From contig JACKCB010000002.1 in the NCBI GenBank assembly GCA_020634235.1, positions 372,001 to 436,000 of the forward strand: DNA of 64,000 nt, given 5' to 3'. Position 1 is the stretch's first letter. Each line of letters starts with the position of its first letter. The stretch comes from Ardenticatenaceae bacterium. Lineage in GTDB: Bacteria; Chloroflexota; Anaerolineae; Promineifilales; Promineifilaceae. A model generated the notes under the pieces. That model made no database searches and was not told the origin of the DNA. It saw nothing but the letters and a program-made list of their open reading frames with translations. Position numbers and translations under genes: made by a program. Below, piece after piece: positions 15,062 through 25,174 of the stretch.

Positions 15062-16530
15062 CCCCCCCGCCGCCCCCGCACCATTCCCCAGATCATATCC
15101 CGGCCGGTGCGCAGTTGCTCCCGCTCCATCAGCCACAAAATCCCCCCAAACAGCAGCGTTACAAACAGCCCCTTGCCGGCAAAAGCCAGCCACACCGGCC
15201 ACGCCGCCCACACCGCCCCCAGCGCCAGCGTCGCCCCGCCGGTCACCGCCATACCCACCAGCGGCCACAGCCACAGCCGCCGCGCCGAATAATCCACCAC
15301 CCGTCGCGAATAGACGAACAGCGGCACCACCCCCAGCAGCACCATCAAATCCGCCGCCAACGCCACCCCTTCAATGCTGGCCACCGCCCCCAGCCCAATC
15401 ACAGCCGGGATAAACACCAGCGCCTGCAGCCAGCGCGTGCGGGCAATAATCCGCGGATGCCCGGTAGCCATCAACAAATTCTCCACCCCCACCAGCAGCG
15501 GATCGAACAGCGTATACACCACCATCAACTGGAACGTCACCTGCATCACCAGCCAGCGCTCGCCCAGAAAGATGCGAATAAACTCCGGCGCGGTGAGCAC
15601 AAACACCAGCGTAAACCAGCAGCCGGCGCGCACCATCAAACTCATCGCCCGGAAAAAGGCCCGCGACAGCCGTGTCCGGTCATCCTGCAGCCGGGCAAAG
15701 GTCGGGAAGAAGACCGACAAAATGGGCACGGCAATCACCCGGCGCGGATAGCCGGCGAACTCATACGCCCGCGAATAGATGCCCAGCGACTCGCTGCCCA
15801 TGGCCGTCCCCACCCAAAAATCGTCAAAACGGTCCAGCAGCACGTCAAAGTTGGTGCTCACCCAGATGTTGCGCCCATACCCCCAAAACCAGCGCACAAT
15901 CTCCTTGTCCCAGCCCAGGCGCGGCCGCCACGGCCGGTACAGCAGCCAGACCAGGAGCGCCCGGGCCAGGATGCCGCTGGCATTTTCGGCCACAATGCTC
16001 CACACTCCCCACCCCTGGAAGGCCATCACTGGCCCCACAATGGTCATCGCCACCGCGCTTACAATGTCGGCCACCGCCAGGTGCTTAAAGGCCATCTCCT
16101 TGCTCAAAATCGTCACCTGGATTTTGTTAAACCCCTTCACCAGGTCGATGGCGATATAAACAAACAACACCGCGCTCAGCAGCGGCATATCTGGGTAAAA
16201 GCGGGCCAGCAGCGGCGTGGCTCCGGCCAGAATCACCAGGCTGCCCAGCACCAAAGCCATGCGCAGGGTGAAGTAGGTGGCCAGCACATGGTCATCCGTC
16301 TGCTTGCGGTGAATCAGCGCCTGGTCAATGCCAATGCTGCGAATCTGCGCCGCCAGGTTCATGTAGAACAGGGCCAGCGCCGCCACACCAAAATCGCTCT
16401 CCAGCAGCATGCGCGTCATCAGCGTGGCCCGCAAAAAACCCAGCCCAATGGTCACCACCGACGCGGCAACACTGAACATAGAGCCGCTGAAGGCGCGGCG
16501 GGCGAGCTGGCTGTTGGGGTCAGGGGACAT
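15058..16530 (-). CDS. Polysaccharide flippase (Wzx/MOP superfamily)
   Basis: A 490-residue integral membrane protein with a pattern of about 12-14 hydrophobic helices, beginning ARRAFSGSMFSVAASVVTIGLGFLRATLMTR in pieces and containing LIHRKQTDDHVLATYFTLR, a typical loop of the WzxC/TuaB-like lipopolysaccharide biosynthesis exporters. These proteins move undecaprenyl-linked repeat units to the outer membrane face. It is encoded against the glycosyltransferases on both sides. The whole gene lacks the CCGGCCGG motif apart from one copy at its 3' end, unlike neighbouring genes. Confidence 0.85.
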   Translation of the reverse strand: MSPDPNSQLARRAFSGSMFSVAASVVTIGLGFLRATLMTRMLLESDFGVAALALFYMNLAAQIRSIGIDQALIHRKQTDDHVLATYFTLRMALVLGSLVILAGATPLLARFYPDMPLLSAVLFVYIAIDLVKGFNKIQVTILSKEMAFKHLAVADIVSAVAMTIVGPVMAFQGWGVWSIVAENASGILARALLVWLLYRPWRPRLGWDKEIVRWFWGYGRNIWVSTNFDVLLDRFDDFWVGTAMGSESLGIYSRAYEFAGYPRRVIAVPILSVFFPTFARLQDDRTRLSRAFFRAMSLMVRAGCWFTLVFVLTAPEFIRIFLGERWLVMQVTFQLMVVYTLFDPLLVGVENLLMATGHPRIIARTRWLQALVFIPAVIGLGAVASIEGVALAADLMVLLGVVPLFVYSRRVVDYSARRLWLWPLVGMAVTGGATLALGAVWAAWPVWLAFAGKGLFVTLLFGGILWLMEREQLRTGRDMIWGMVRGRRGG

Positions 16531-16692
16531 GGGCGTGTGTGGCCTGATTCGTGATTCGTGCCCCGCTTTGCGGGCTGCGTGGGCGTGGGCGGCGAGGGGT
16601 TTTGGGGTACACTAATGATCCTTGGGCGCACCCTTCGGCCAGGTGACCGGCCACGGGAACGTCCCGCTTCCAAACCTGAAGCGCAAACTGTA

Positions 16693-16779
16693 GCGCAAAC
16701 TGTTAGTTTGCGCGGACAATCTGTAACATAACCTGTAGCGCAAACCGTTCGTTTGCGCGGACAAACTGACAGTTTGTCC
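16693..16779. repeat. Cluster of three small palindromic repeats
   Basis: Three perfect palindromes sit within 90 bp: 16693-16713 (GCGCAAACT-GTT-AGTTTGCGC), 16738-16758 (GCGCAAAC-CGTTC-GTTTGCGC) and 16759-16779 (GGACAAACT-GAC-AGTTTGTCC). They form an array of closely related hairpins upstream of the glycosyltransferase start (16794) and downstream of the flippase promoter side. The architecture resembles REP/BIME-type intergenic elements. Confidence 0.75.
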
Positions 16780-16793
16780 TACATGCCTAAACC

Positions 16794-17888
16794 ATGCGAA
16801 TTCTACACGTATACAAGGATTATCACCCAATTCTGGGCGGCATTGAGAATCATGTCAAGGCCCTGGCCGAGGCGCAGGCAGCCGCCGGGCACGAGGTAAC
16901 GGTGTTGGTGACCAACCCCGGCCGGGAACCCACCCACGAAACCCGTCACGGCGTCCGCATCATCCGCACCTGGCGGCTGGCCACCGTCGCCTCCACCCCC
17001 CTCAGCCCCGGCTTCCCCCTCGCCCTGCGCCGCCAGCGCCCAGACATCACCCACCTGCACTTCCCCTATCCGGTCGGCGAGGTCAGCCAATGGCTCACCG
17101 GCCGGGGTCGCCCCTACGTCATCACCTACCACAGCGACGTGGTGAAGCAAAAAACGCTCCTGCGCCTCTACGGCCCGCTCATGCGCCGCGTCCTGCGCCG
17201 CGCCAACCGCATCCTGCCCACCAGCGACCGCTACGTCGCCTCCTCCCCTTTCTTGCAGCCGCTGGCCGGCCACTGCACCGTCGTGCCCCTCTCCGTGGAC
17301 CCGGCCCTGTTTGTAAACCAGCCGCCGCTCATCCCCCCGGCCGGGGTGCCCACCCTCCTCTTCGTCGGCCGCCACCGTTACTACAAAGGAGTCAGCACCC
17401 TGCTCCAGGCCATGCCCCAGCTAAACGCCCGCCTGCTCATTGGCGGCGACGGCCCCCTACGCGCCACCTGGCAGGCCGAAGCGCAGCAGTTAGACCTGGG
17501 CGACAAAGTGCAGTTCCTCGGCCAGGTCAGCGACGACGACCTGCCCCGCCTCTACGCCAGCGCCGACATCTTCGTCCTGCCGGCCAACGCCCGCGCCGAA
17601 GCGTTCGGCAAGGTACTGCTAGAAGCCATGGCCACCGGCCTGCCCTGCGTAACCACCGAAGTGGGCACCGGGACCTCCTACGTCGTCCAGGACGAGATCA
17701 CCGGGCTGGTCGTGCCACCGCTCGACCCGGCCGGGTTAGCCCACGCCCTCCAACGCCTGCTAGACAACCCCACCTGGCGCCAACAACTCGGTCGCTCCGG
17801 CCGGGAGCGCGTCCAAAACGAATTCACCCCCCCAAAAATGCTCACCCGCGTCACCACCATCTACCAAGACATCCTGCACACCCCCTAA
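16794..17888 (+). CDS. Glycosyltransferase, GT4/GT-B type
   Basis: A 364-residue GT4 enzyme. MRILHVYKDYHPILGGIENH is the classic glycine-rich opening (close to PimA/WbpZ-like mannosyl or glucosyltransferases), with ITYHSDVVKQKTLLRLYGPL in the N-domain. The C-domain has TLLFVGRHRYYKGVSTLL, ARLLIGGDGPLRA and FVLPANARAEAFGKVLLEAMATG (E-x7-E). It transfers a hexose to a lipid-linked acceptor in the cytoplasm. The start lies directly after a palindromic repeat cluster, and no clear ribosome-binding site is seen. It is followed after 75 nt by the polymerase/TPR gene. Confidence 0.9.
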   Translation: MRILHVYKDYHPILGGIENHVKALAEAQAAAGHEVTVLVTNPGREPTHETRHGVRIIRTWRLATVASTPLSPGFPLALRRQRPDITHLHFPYPVGEVSQWLTGRGRPYVITYHSDVVKQKTLLRLYGPLMRRVLRRANRILPTSDRYVASSPFLQPLAGHCTVVPLSVDPALFVNQPPLIPPAGVPTLLFVGRHRYYKGVSTLLQAMPQLNARLLIGGDGPLRATWQAEAQQLDLGDKVQFLGQVSDDDLPRLYASADIFVLPANARAEAFGKVLLEAMATGLPCVTTEVGTGTSYVVQDEITGLVVPPLDPAGLAHALQRLLDNPTWRQQLGRSGRERVQNEFTPPKMLTRVTTIYQDILHTP

Positions 17889-17963
17889 CCCCCCACCCCC
17901 TCACCGGTTGCTTGCCCTGTACCATTGCGATAAGATCAGCCGCCAATAGGAGAGAGTGCACGC

Positions 17964-20900
17964 ATGGAATCAAAGCTATCAAAATGGTGTAACGGCTTCA
18001 TCGAAGCAGGCTGGCTGGCCGCCGTCATTGGGGCGCCCCTCTTTTTCAACATCCACTCCGAGCGCGTTTTCGAGCCAGACAAGCTCACCCTCGTCCGCTC
18101 CATCGCCCTGCTGATGGCCGTCGCCTGGCTGGTGCGCTTCATAGACACCCAGGGCTGGCGCGACCTGGACTGGCTGCGCCCCAAAAACGAGCGCAGCATC
18201 TGGCGCATGCCCTTTGTCCTGCCCATTCTCGCCCTGACCCTGGTCTACCTCCTGGCCACCCTCTTCTCCGTCGTGCCCCACGTTAGCTGGGCCGGCTCCT
18301 ACCAGCGCCTGCAAGGCACCTACACCACCCTCGCCTACATCACCATCTTCGCCCTCACCGCCACCACCATTCGCCGCGGCGAACAGGTCCAGCGGCTGGT
18401 CACCACCGTCATCATCACCAGCATCCCCATCGCCCTCTACGGCATGATCCAGCACTTCGGCCTGGACCCACTGCCCTGGGGCGGCAACGTCCAGCGCCGT
18501 ATTGCCGGCCACATGGGCAACGCCATCTTCATCGCCGCCTACCTCATCATGGCCGCCCCCCTCACCCTGGTGCGCATCATTGATGCCTTCACCAACATCC
18601 TGAACGAGGAGGAGTTCTCCTACGCCGACGTCATCCGCTCGGCCATCTACATCTTCACCCTGGCCATCCAACTCATGGCCATCTACTGGTCCGGCAGCCG
18701 TGGCCCCTTGCTGGGCCTGCTGGTGGGCATCTTCGCCCTGCTGCTCATCCTGCTCGTCTCCCTGCGCAACGCCACCGGCGACAGCCGCCGCTTCAGCCTG
18801 GCCGACGCCGGCCGGGCCATACTCCTGGTACTCATCGGCCTGATCGCCGGCTTCCTGGCCCTCTCCCTGCTCACCGGCCTACTCTTCGACGGAGCCATGA
18901 CCTCCTTCGTCGCCTTCGTCGGCTCGCTCATCGTCGTCGTCCTGGCCATCTTCGTCATGATCGCCATCCGCCGCGGCTGGCGCTGGCTCTGGTTTAGCTG
19001 GCTGCTGCTCACCGCCATCGGCGGCCTGTGGCTGGCCCTGTTCAACATCCCGCCGGAGCAGGCCGCGTCCTACAGCGATGTACCCGTGGTAGGCAACGTG
19101 CTGGCCACCATGGAAGAATGGCGCACCCTGCCCACCGTTGGCCGTTTTGGCTCAATCTTGGAGGCAGATGAGGGCACCGGCCGGGTGCGGGTCCTCATCT
19201 GGCAGGGGGCACTGGAGCTGTTGGCCCCCCACGACCCCCTCGTCTACCCCGACGGCAGCACCGACCGCTTCAACTTCCTGCGCCCCCTCATCGGCTACGG
19301 GCCAGAATCGATGTACGTAGCCTACAACCGCTTCTACCAGCCTGAGCTGGCCTCCATCGAAGCACGCAACGCCTCGCCCGACCGCTCCCACAACGAAACC
19401 TTCGACGCCCTCATCATCACCGGCCTGGCCGGCTTTCTTGCCTGGCAGGTGCTCTACCTCAGCGTCTTCTACTTCGGCTTCCGCTGGCTGGGCGTGGTTC
19501 GCAGCAAACGGGACCGCAACGTCTTGATTGGCCTGTGGATTGCCGGCGCAGCCCTGGCCGGGCTGATCATCTCGCAGCAGTTGGGGGCAGTCTACCTGGG
19601 CGTGGCCATTCCCTTCGGCAGCATCGCCGGCCTGGTGCTCTACCTGATCTACTACGCCCTGTTTGCCCGCGCCAGCGGCGATGAGGCGCAAGACCCCTTC
19701 CAGGCCGACCGGCTGCTCATGATGGGTCTGTTGGCCGCCGTCGTCGCCCATTACGTCGAAATCCACTTTGGCATCGCCGTGGCCGCCACCCGCGTCCACT
19801 TCTTTGTTTATGTGGCCCTGATGTTCCTGGTGGGCTACCTGCTGCCCCGCCGCCAGGAGGAAGCCCTGGTTGAGGTAGAGAGTGCCCCGGCCGGGCGTCG
19901 TCGCCGCCGCCGGAGCAGCAGCAGCAGCACCTCTTCCCTGCCCGGCTGGGCCGGGGCCGTGGCCGCTGCCACCTACAGCCTCACCCTCATCCTGGGCATC
20001 CTGGGCTACGAATTCATGAACTACGTACTCACCAAAGAGCTGCAAACCATTGAAGACGTGCCCGGCATCCTGGAGATTATCCACCAGGCCTGGTTCATCA
20101 ATCCCAGCAAAGATTTCGCCAACTCCCCCTTCATTTTCCTGGTCATCGTCCTCACCTGGGCCTTGGGCACGCTGCTGTGCGTGGCCGAAATGGCCCGCCA
20201 GGGCATCATCAACATCCCGGCCGGGTCCCCCCGCAGCCTGCCCGCCAACCGCCAGCGCACCGTCACCATCATCTTTGGCCTGCTCACCCTGGCCAGCCTG
20301 GCCACCGTCATCGTGCGCCGCTCCGGCGGCCCTGCCCCAGACACCACCGCCGTGCTGGGCCTGGTCTTGCTGCTGGTTTGGGGGGCGCTCTGCCTGGTGG
20401 CCACCTTCCTGCTCGTCAGCAAACAGGCCGCCGCCCCGCGGCTGGCCGGCATTGTCGCCCTGCTGGGGCTGCTGGGCAGCCTGCCGGTGCTGGTGGCCGG
20501 CAGCCTCTGGTACGGCCTGGCCGTGCTGCTGGCCGGGGCCATCATCCTGTACCTGCTCAGGGACAGCGCCTGGCGCGAGGATTTGCTCCCGGCCGGGATC
20601 ATCGCCGCCACCTCCTTCCTCATCAGCTTCACCTATTCCCTGGCCCACGCCGCCCTGATCCGGGCCAGCTTCATCGGGCCACAGCTCCCGGCCGGGGCCA
20701 GCGAAGTCGAACGCCAGGTCATGGTCGCCGACCGCTACACCGGGCTGCTAACCTTCTTCTACCTCTTCGCCTTCAGCCTCATCATCCTCGTCGCCTTCTT
20801 CATCACCCAATCCGACCCCCGGCCCACCCGTGCCACCGGCACCCCGGCCGGGTTCGCCGCCCTGGCCGCCCTATTCATCCTCGGCTTCTTCCTGGTCAAC

Positions 20901-21833
20901 ACCAGCAACATGCGCATCGTCCAGGCCGACATGGTCTACAAACGCGCCCGCCCCCTGGAACGGCTGGCCCGCAACAACCGCACCCCCGAAGCCTGGGATT
21001 TCCCCATCGGCATCTACGAACGGGCCATCGAACTGGCCCCCAGCGAAGATTTCTACTACCTCTTCCTGGGTGCCGCCTACCTGGAAAAATCAGCCGTCAC
21101 CCAGGACCTGCTGGCCCAAACCACGCTGCTAGAAACCGCCCGCGACCGGCTGCTGGCCGCCCAGAAGATCAACCCGCTCAACACCGACCACACCGCCAAC
21201 CTGGCCCGGCTCACCACCCGCTGGGCCGGCCTCAGCAGCGGCGACCCCGCCCAGCAAGCTGATCTGGTCGCCCAGGCCGAAGCCTACTACCGCGGCGCGC
21301 TAGACCTCAGCCCCCAGAACTCAACCCTGTGGAATGAATACGCCAATCTGCAGCTCACCCTGGGCGGCGACTGCGAGGGGGCCATCCGCGATTTCCAACA
21401 CTCGCTGGAGCTGGACCCCAGCTATGCCATCACCTACCTCAGCCTGGCCGGCGCTTACCAGACCTGTGCCGCCCAGTTGGCCACGCCAGAGGAAAAGGCC
21501 GACTTCTTTGGCCGGGCCGCCGACCTGGTCATCGCCAGCCTGGAGGTAGACGACCGCAACCGGGCCACCTACATGCAGCAAGCCGCCGAGCTGTACCGCC
21601 GCGCCGCCCAGTTTGAGCGGGCGTTGGACCTGCTCAATGAGCTGCGCAACATGAACGATCCCACCATCCAACTCTGGGCGCTAGACCTGGAAGCAGCCCG
21701 CGTCTATCGCAGCATGGGTGATCTGGAACGGGCCCGCTTCTTTGCCGAACAAGCCCTGGCCACCGCCCCGGCCGGGGACCAGCCCACCATCCAGCAATTC
21801 CTGGACCGCCTCGAAAGCGGCGGCGACGAGTAA
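17964..21833 (+). CDS. O-antigen ligase/polymerase-like membrane protein with TPR tail
   Basis: A 1289-residue protein. The first 960 or so residues contain many hydrophobic helices and the Wzy/WaaL-type features: an early AAVIGAPLFFNIHSERVFEPDK segment and a long extracytoplasmic loop with RVLIWQGALELLAPHDP and IGYGPESM, followed by HNETFDALIITGLAGF. This layout is that of the O-antigen ligase domain. From about residue 985, after the last helix, come TPR-like repeats (ERAIELAPSEDFYYLFLGAAY, YYRGALDLSPQNSTLWNEYA, DFQHSLELDPSYAITYLSLAG). It probably polymerises or ligates the polysaccharide, the TPRs recruiting partners. The start follows AGGAGAGAG. It overlaps the next gene by 1 nt. Confidence 0.82.
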   Translation: MESKLSKWCNGFIEAGWLAAVIGAPLFFNIHSERVFEPDKLTLVRSIALLMAVAWLVRFIDTQGWRDLDWLRPKNERSIWRMPFVLPILALTLVYLLATLFSVVPHVSWAGSYQRLQGTYTTLAYITIFALTATTIRRGEQVQRLVTTVIITSIPIALYGMIQHFGLDPLPWGGNVQRRIAGHMGNAIFIAAYLIMAAPLTLVRIIDAFTNILNEEEFSYADVIRSAIYIFTLAIQLMAIYWSGSRGPLLGLLVGIFALLLILLVSLRNATGDSRRFSLADAGRAILLVLIGLIAGFLALSLLTGLLFDGAMTSFVAFVGSLIVVVLAIFVMIAIRRGWRWLWFSWLLLTAIGGLWLALFNIPPEQAASYSDVPVVGNVLATMEEWRTLPTVGRFGSILEADEGTGRVRVLIWQGALELLAPHDPLVYPDGSTDRFNFLRPLIGYGPESMYVAYNRFYQPELASIEARNASPDRSHNETFDALIITGLAGFLAWQVLYLSVFYFGFRWLGVVRSKRDRNVLIGLWIAGAALAGLIISQQLGAVYLGVAIPFGSIAGLVLYLIYYALFARASGDEAQDPFQADRLLMMGLLAAVVAHYVEIHFGIAVAATRVHFFVYVALMFLVGYLLPRRQEEALVEVESAPAGRRRRRRSSSSSTSSLPGWAGAVAAATYSLTLILGILGYEFMNYVLTKELQTIEDVPGILEIIHQAWFINPSKDFANSPFIFLVIVLTWALGTLLCVAEMARQGIINIPAGSPRSLPANRQRTVTIIFGLLTLASLATVIVRRSGGPAPDTTAVLGLVLLLVWGALCLVATFLLVSKQAAAPRLAGIVALLGLLGSLPVLVAGSLWYGLAVLLAGAIILYLLRDSAWREDLLPAGIIAATSFLISFTYSLAHAALIRASFIGPQLPAGASEVERQVMVADRYTGLLTFFYLFAFSLIILVAFFITQSDPRPTRATGTPAGFAALAALFILGFFLVNTSNMRIVQADMVYKRARPLERLARNNRTPEAWDFPIGIYERAIELAPSEDFYYLFLGAAYLEKSAVTQDLLAQTTLLETARDRLLAAQKINPLNTDHTANLARLTTRWAGLSSGDPAQQADLVAQAEAYYRGALDLSPQNSTLWNEYANLQLTLGGDCEGAIRDFQHSLELDPSYAITYLSLAGAYQTCAAQLATPEEKADFFGRAADLVIASLEVDDRNRATYMQQAAELYRRAAQFERALDLLNELRNMNDPTIQLWALDLEAARVYRSMGDLERARFFAEQALATAPAGDQPTIQQFLDRLESGGDE

Positions 21834-22828
21834 TGCGCCCGTTCATCCTCGTCTTTCTCATCGCCCTCACCATTACCGCCTTCAGCACGCCCTGGATCCG
21901 GCGTCTGGCCATTGCCATCGGCTTCGTCGATGCCCCGGCCGCGCGCAAAATGCACAGCGCCCCCATGCCCCTCATGGGCGGCGTTGCCATCTTTGCTGGG
22001 GCCATCATCGCCGTCCTCTTCTTCTTCCGCCAGGAAATCCCCCGCCCCATCGTTGGCGCACTCATCGCCGGCACCCTGGTCGCCACCATCGGCCTCATCG
22101 ACGACCGCTATCACGTTCCCCCCTGGCTGCGGCTGGGCATCCACTTCATCGCCTTCCTCATCCTGGCCTACTTCGGCGTCCGCGTCCGCCTGCCCATCCC
22201 CGAATGGGCCAACTACGCCCTTACCTTCCTCTGGCTGGTGGGCATTACCAACGCCATCAACCTCCTGGACAACATGGACGGCCTGAGCGCCGGCGTCGTC
22301 GCCGTCGCCGCCGCCTTCATGATGCTGCTCGGGGCCGCCAACGGCCAAAACCTGACCTCCGCCCTATCAGCCGCCATCCTGGGCTCCTGTGCCGGCTTCC
22401 TGCGCTACAACTTTCGCCCGGCGCGCATCTTCATGGGCGACGCCGGGGCCTATTTCCTCGGCTTCTGGCTGGCCGTGCTGGGCATCCAACTCCGCTTCCC
22501 GGACAACGTCAGCTTCGTCACCTGGATGGTGCCCGTCTGTATTCTGGGGCTGCCCATCTTCGACACCAGCCTGGTCGTCCTGTCCCGCCTGCGCCGCGGC
22601 ATACACCCCTTCACCGCCGGCAAAGACCACACCAGTCACCGCCTGGTGCAGTTGGGCTACAGCCAGCGCGAGGCCGTGCTCATCCTGTACCTGGTAGCCG
22701 GCATGTTTGGCATGGTCGGCCTGTTCATCACCCAGGCCGATGTGGTTGAGGGCTACTTCATCGGCATCGTCGTTTTTGCGGTTTGTGCCTATGCCATGTG
22801 GCAGTTGGAACGTCATCACCGGGCCTGA
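21833..22828 (+). CDS. MraY/WecA-family undecaprenyl-phosphate sugar-phosphate transferase
   Basis: A 331-residue polytopic membrane enzyme with the family's catalytic landmarks: KMHSAPMPLMGGVAIF after the first helix, TIGLIDDRYHVPPWLRL (DD metal pair, about residues 84-100), NAINLLDNMDGLSAGV (about residues 138-153) and ARIFMGDAGAYFLGF (about residues 198-212), plus a C-terminal HTSHRLVQLGYS. It transfers a HexNAc-1-phosphate from UDP-sugar to undecaprenyl phosphate, starting lipid-linked glycan synthesis. Its place at the end of the polysaccharide operon favours WecA-like initiation over peptidoglycan MraY. The ATG overlaps the upstream TAA by 1 nt. Confidence 0.9.
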   Translation: MRPFILVFLIALTITAFSTPWIRRLAIAIGFVDAPAARKMHSAPMPLMGGVAIFAGAIIAVLFFFRQEIPRPIVGALIAGTLVATIGLIDDRYHVPPWLRLGIHFIAFLILAYFGVRVRLPIPEWANYALTFLWLVGITNAINLLDNMDGLSAGVVAVAAAFMMLLGAANGQNLTSALSAAILGSCAGFLRYNFRPARIFMGDAGAYFLGFWLAVLGIQLRFPDNVSFVTWMVPVCILGLPIFDTSLVVLSRLRRGIHPFTAGKDHTSHRLVQLGYSQREAVLILYLVAGMFGMVGLFITQADVVEGYFIGIVVFAVCAYAMWQLERHHRA

Positions 22829-22919
22829 GGCAGAAGCCGCTGCCTGGGGCATGTTCCCATGACGCGTCACCGGTCATCCTACATCGCACATTTTGCAGGT
22901 CACAGTTCAGAGGAGAGAA

Positions 22920-23759
<840 letters not shown>

Positions 23760-23774
23760 CACAAAAAGGCCGCC

Positions 23775-23814
23775 GGGCTGCGTGTTCCACCCGGCCGGGT
23801 GGAACACGCAGCCC
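23775..23814. terminator. Perfect 40-bp palindrome between convergent genes; probable bidirectional terminator
   Basis: Positions 23775-23794 (GGGCTGCGTGTTCCACCCGG) are exactly reverse-complementary to 23795-23814, with no loop, centred on CCGGCCGG. It sits 15 nt after the cyclophilin stop and 8 nt before the aspS stop on the other strand. Either strand would give a very stable 18-bp hairpin. The A-tract at 23762-23766 becomes a short U-run for minus-strand transcripts only; there is none on the plus side. Confidence 0.7.
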
Positions 23815-23822
23815 GAACCACG

Positions 23823-25124
23823 CTACGGCGTCAGCCGGCTTTGGTCGCGGGGGAAGAGGGTAGCCAGCCGCAAATTAGGCAGTTCCAACAACTGCATCAG
23901 CAGCCGCTCCAGCCCGATGGCAAAGCCGCCATGGGGCGGCATGCCATAGCGAAACGCCTCCAGGTAGCTGGCAAACGGCGCCGCCGGCAGCCCGGCTGTG
24001 TCCAGCGCGGCCAGGTAATCGGCGTAGCGGTGCAGCCGCTGCCCGCCGGTAATTAGCTCCGTGCCCCGGAACAGCAGGTCGAAGGAGTTGGAATACCCCG
24101 GCCGGGACGGGTCTGGGTGGGTATAAAACGGCCGCTTCACCATCGGGTAGCCGGTCACAAACAAGAAGTCGCTGCCAAATTCCTGCTGCGCCCACGCCCC
24201 CAGCCAGCGCTCATCCTGCGGCGAGAGGTCCGGCTCGCTGCGCACATCCACCCCATGCCGCTGCCAGATCAGCGCCTGCGCCTCCGCAAAGTGAATGTGG
24301 GGAATCCCGGCCGGGACCTGCGGCAGCGTCACCGCCAGCAAAGCCAGCGCCTCCGCCGCCGTCGCCGCCAGATGGTCAAAAATCCCATGCAGCACCTCAC
24401 GCGCCATCCCCATCACCGTAAAATGGTCGCTGATAAAGCCAAACTCCACGTCCAGGCTCACATACTCATTCACATGGCGGCTGGTGTCGTGTGGCTCGGC
24501 CCGGAACACCGGCCCCACCTCAAACACCCGCTCAAACACGCCCACCATAATCTGCTTGTAAAACTGCGGGCTTTGCGCCAGGTAGGCCGGCCGTCCCAGG
24601 TAATCCAGTTGGAACACGTTCGCCCCGCTTTCCGTGGCCGAAGCCACAATCTTGGGCGTCTGAATCTCGGTGAAGTGGCGGGCCAGCAGCGCCGCCCGGA
24701 AACCGGCCATGGCCGCCGCCCCCAACTCAAACACCGCCCGCCGCGCCGGGTGACGATTGGCCACCACCGCATGGTCCAGCAGCGTGGGCAGCGCGGCCTT
24801 CATCTGCCGTTTGTGCAGGGTCACCGGCAGCAGCTCGTTCACCGGCGTCAGCACCGTGAAGCGCGGCCGGTGCAGTTCCACCCCACCGGCCACCGCCGGC
24901 GCCGCCACCACCTCCCCTTCCAGTTGCAGCACCGTCTCCAGGGCCAACCCGGCCAGGGGGGCCAGGTCGGCATCCGTCTCCGTAACGGCCTGGGCCGTGC
25001 CCCAACCGTCGCGCAGCACCACAAAGCTCACGCCGCCCAGGCGGCGGACAGCGTGCAGCCAGCCTTGCAGCCGCACCCGCCGGCCCACGTAGGCCGCCAT
25101 TTCCACCGTCCGAATTCGTTCCAT
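23823..25124 (-). CDS. aspS: Aspartyl-tRNA synthetase, archaeal-type (possibly non-discriminating Asp/Asn)
   Basis: At 433 residues it is the short archaeal/eukaryal-type AspRS, lacking the roughly 150-residue insertion of the standard bacterial enzyme. An N-terminal OB-fold anticodon-binding domain (residues about 15-105, RRVRLQGWLHAVRRLGGVSF) is followed by the class II core: SATESGANVFQLDYLGRPAY, QSPQFYKQ, motif 2 FRAEPHDTSRHVNEYVSLD and motif 3 GFAIGLERLLMQLL. The His in GWLH stands where, as I recall, discriminating archaeal-type enzymes have Trp, so it may also charge tRNA-Asn, needing GatCAB. The start (25124) follows GGAGAAACTG; the frame extends upstream only into the T-box leader, which regulates it. 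Confidence 0.92.
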   Translation of the reverse strand: MERIRTVEMAAYVGRRVRLQGWLHAVRRLGGVSFVVLRDGWGTAQAVTETDADLAPLAGLALETVLQLEGEVVAAPAVAGGVELHRPRFTVLTPVNELLPVTLHKRQMKAALPTLLDHAVVANRHPARRAVFELGAAAMAGFRAALLARHFTEIQTPKIVASATESGANVFQLDYLGRPAYLAQSPQFYKQIMVGVFERVFEVGPVFRAEPHDTSRHVNEYVSLDVEFGFISDHFTVMGMAREVLHGIFDHLAATAAEALALLAVTLPQVPAGIPHIHFAEAQALIWQRHGVDVRSEPDLSPQDERWLGAWAQQEFGSDFLFVTGYPMVKRPFYTHPDPSRPGYSNSFDLLFRGTELITGGQRLHRYADYLAALDTAGLPAAPFASYLEAFRYGMPPHGGFAIGLERLLMQLLELPNLRLATLFPRDQSRLTP

Positions 25125-25174
25125 CAGTTTCTCCTTACCGGCTGGCCGCCGGTCACCAATAGTGAATCGCCAAC

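Noticed and set aside
15037..16554. Long plus-strand open frame (505 codons) opposite the flippase gene
   Set aside because: The translation is low-complexity, rich in His, Gln, Arg and Pro, as expected from the antisense of a GC-rich gene; the minus strand has a coherent membrane protein.
16693..16779. CRISPR array
   Set aside because: Repeats are three unequal palindromes without regular spacers, and no cas genes are present.
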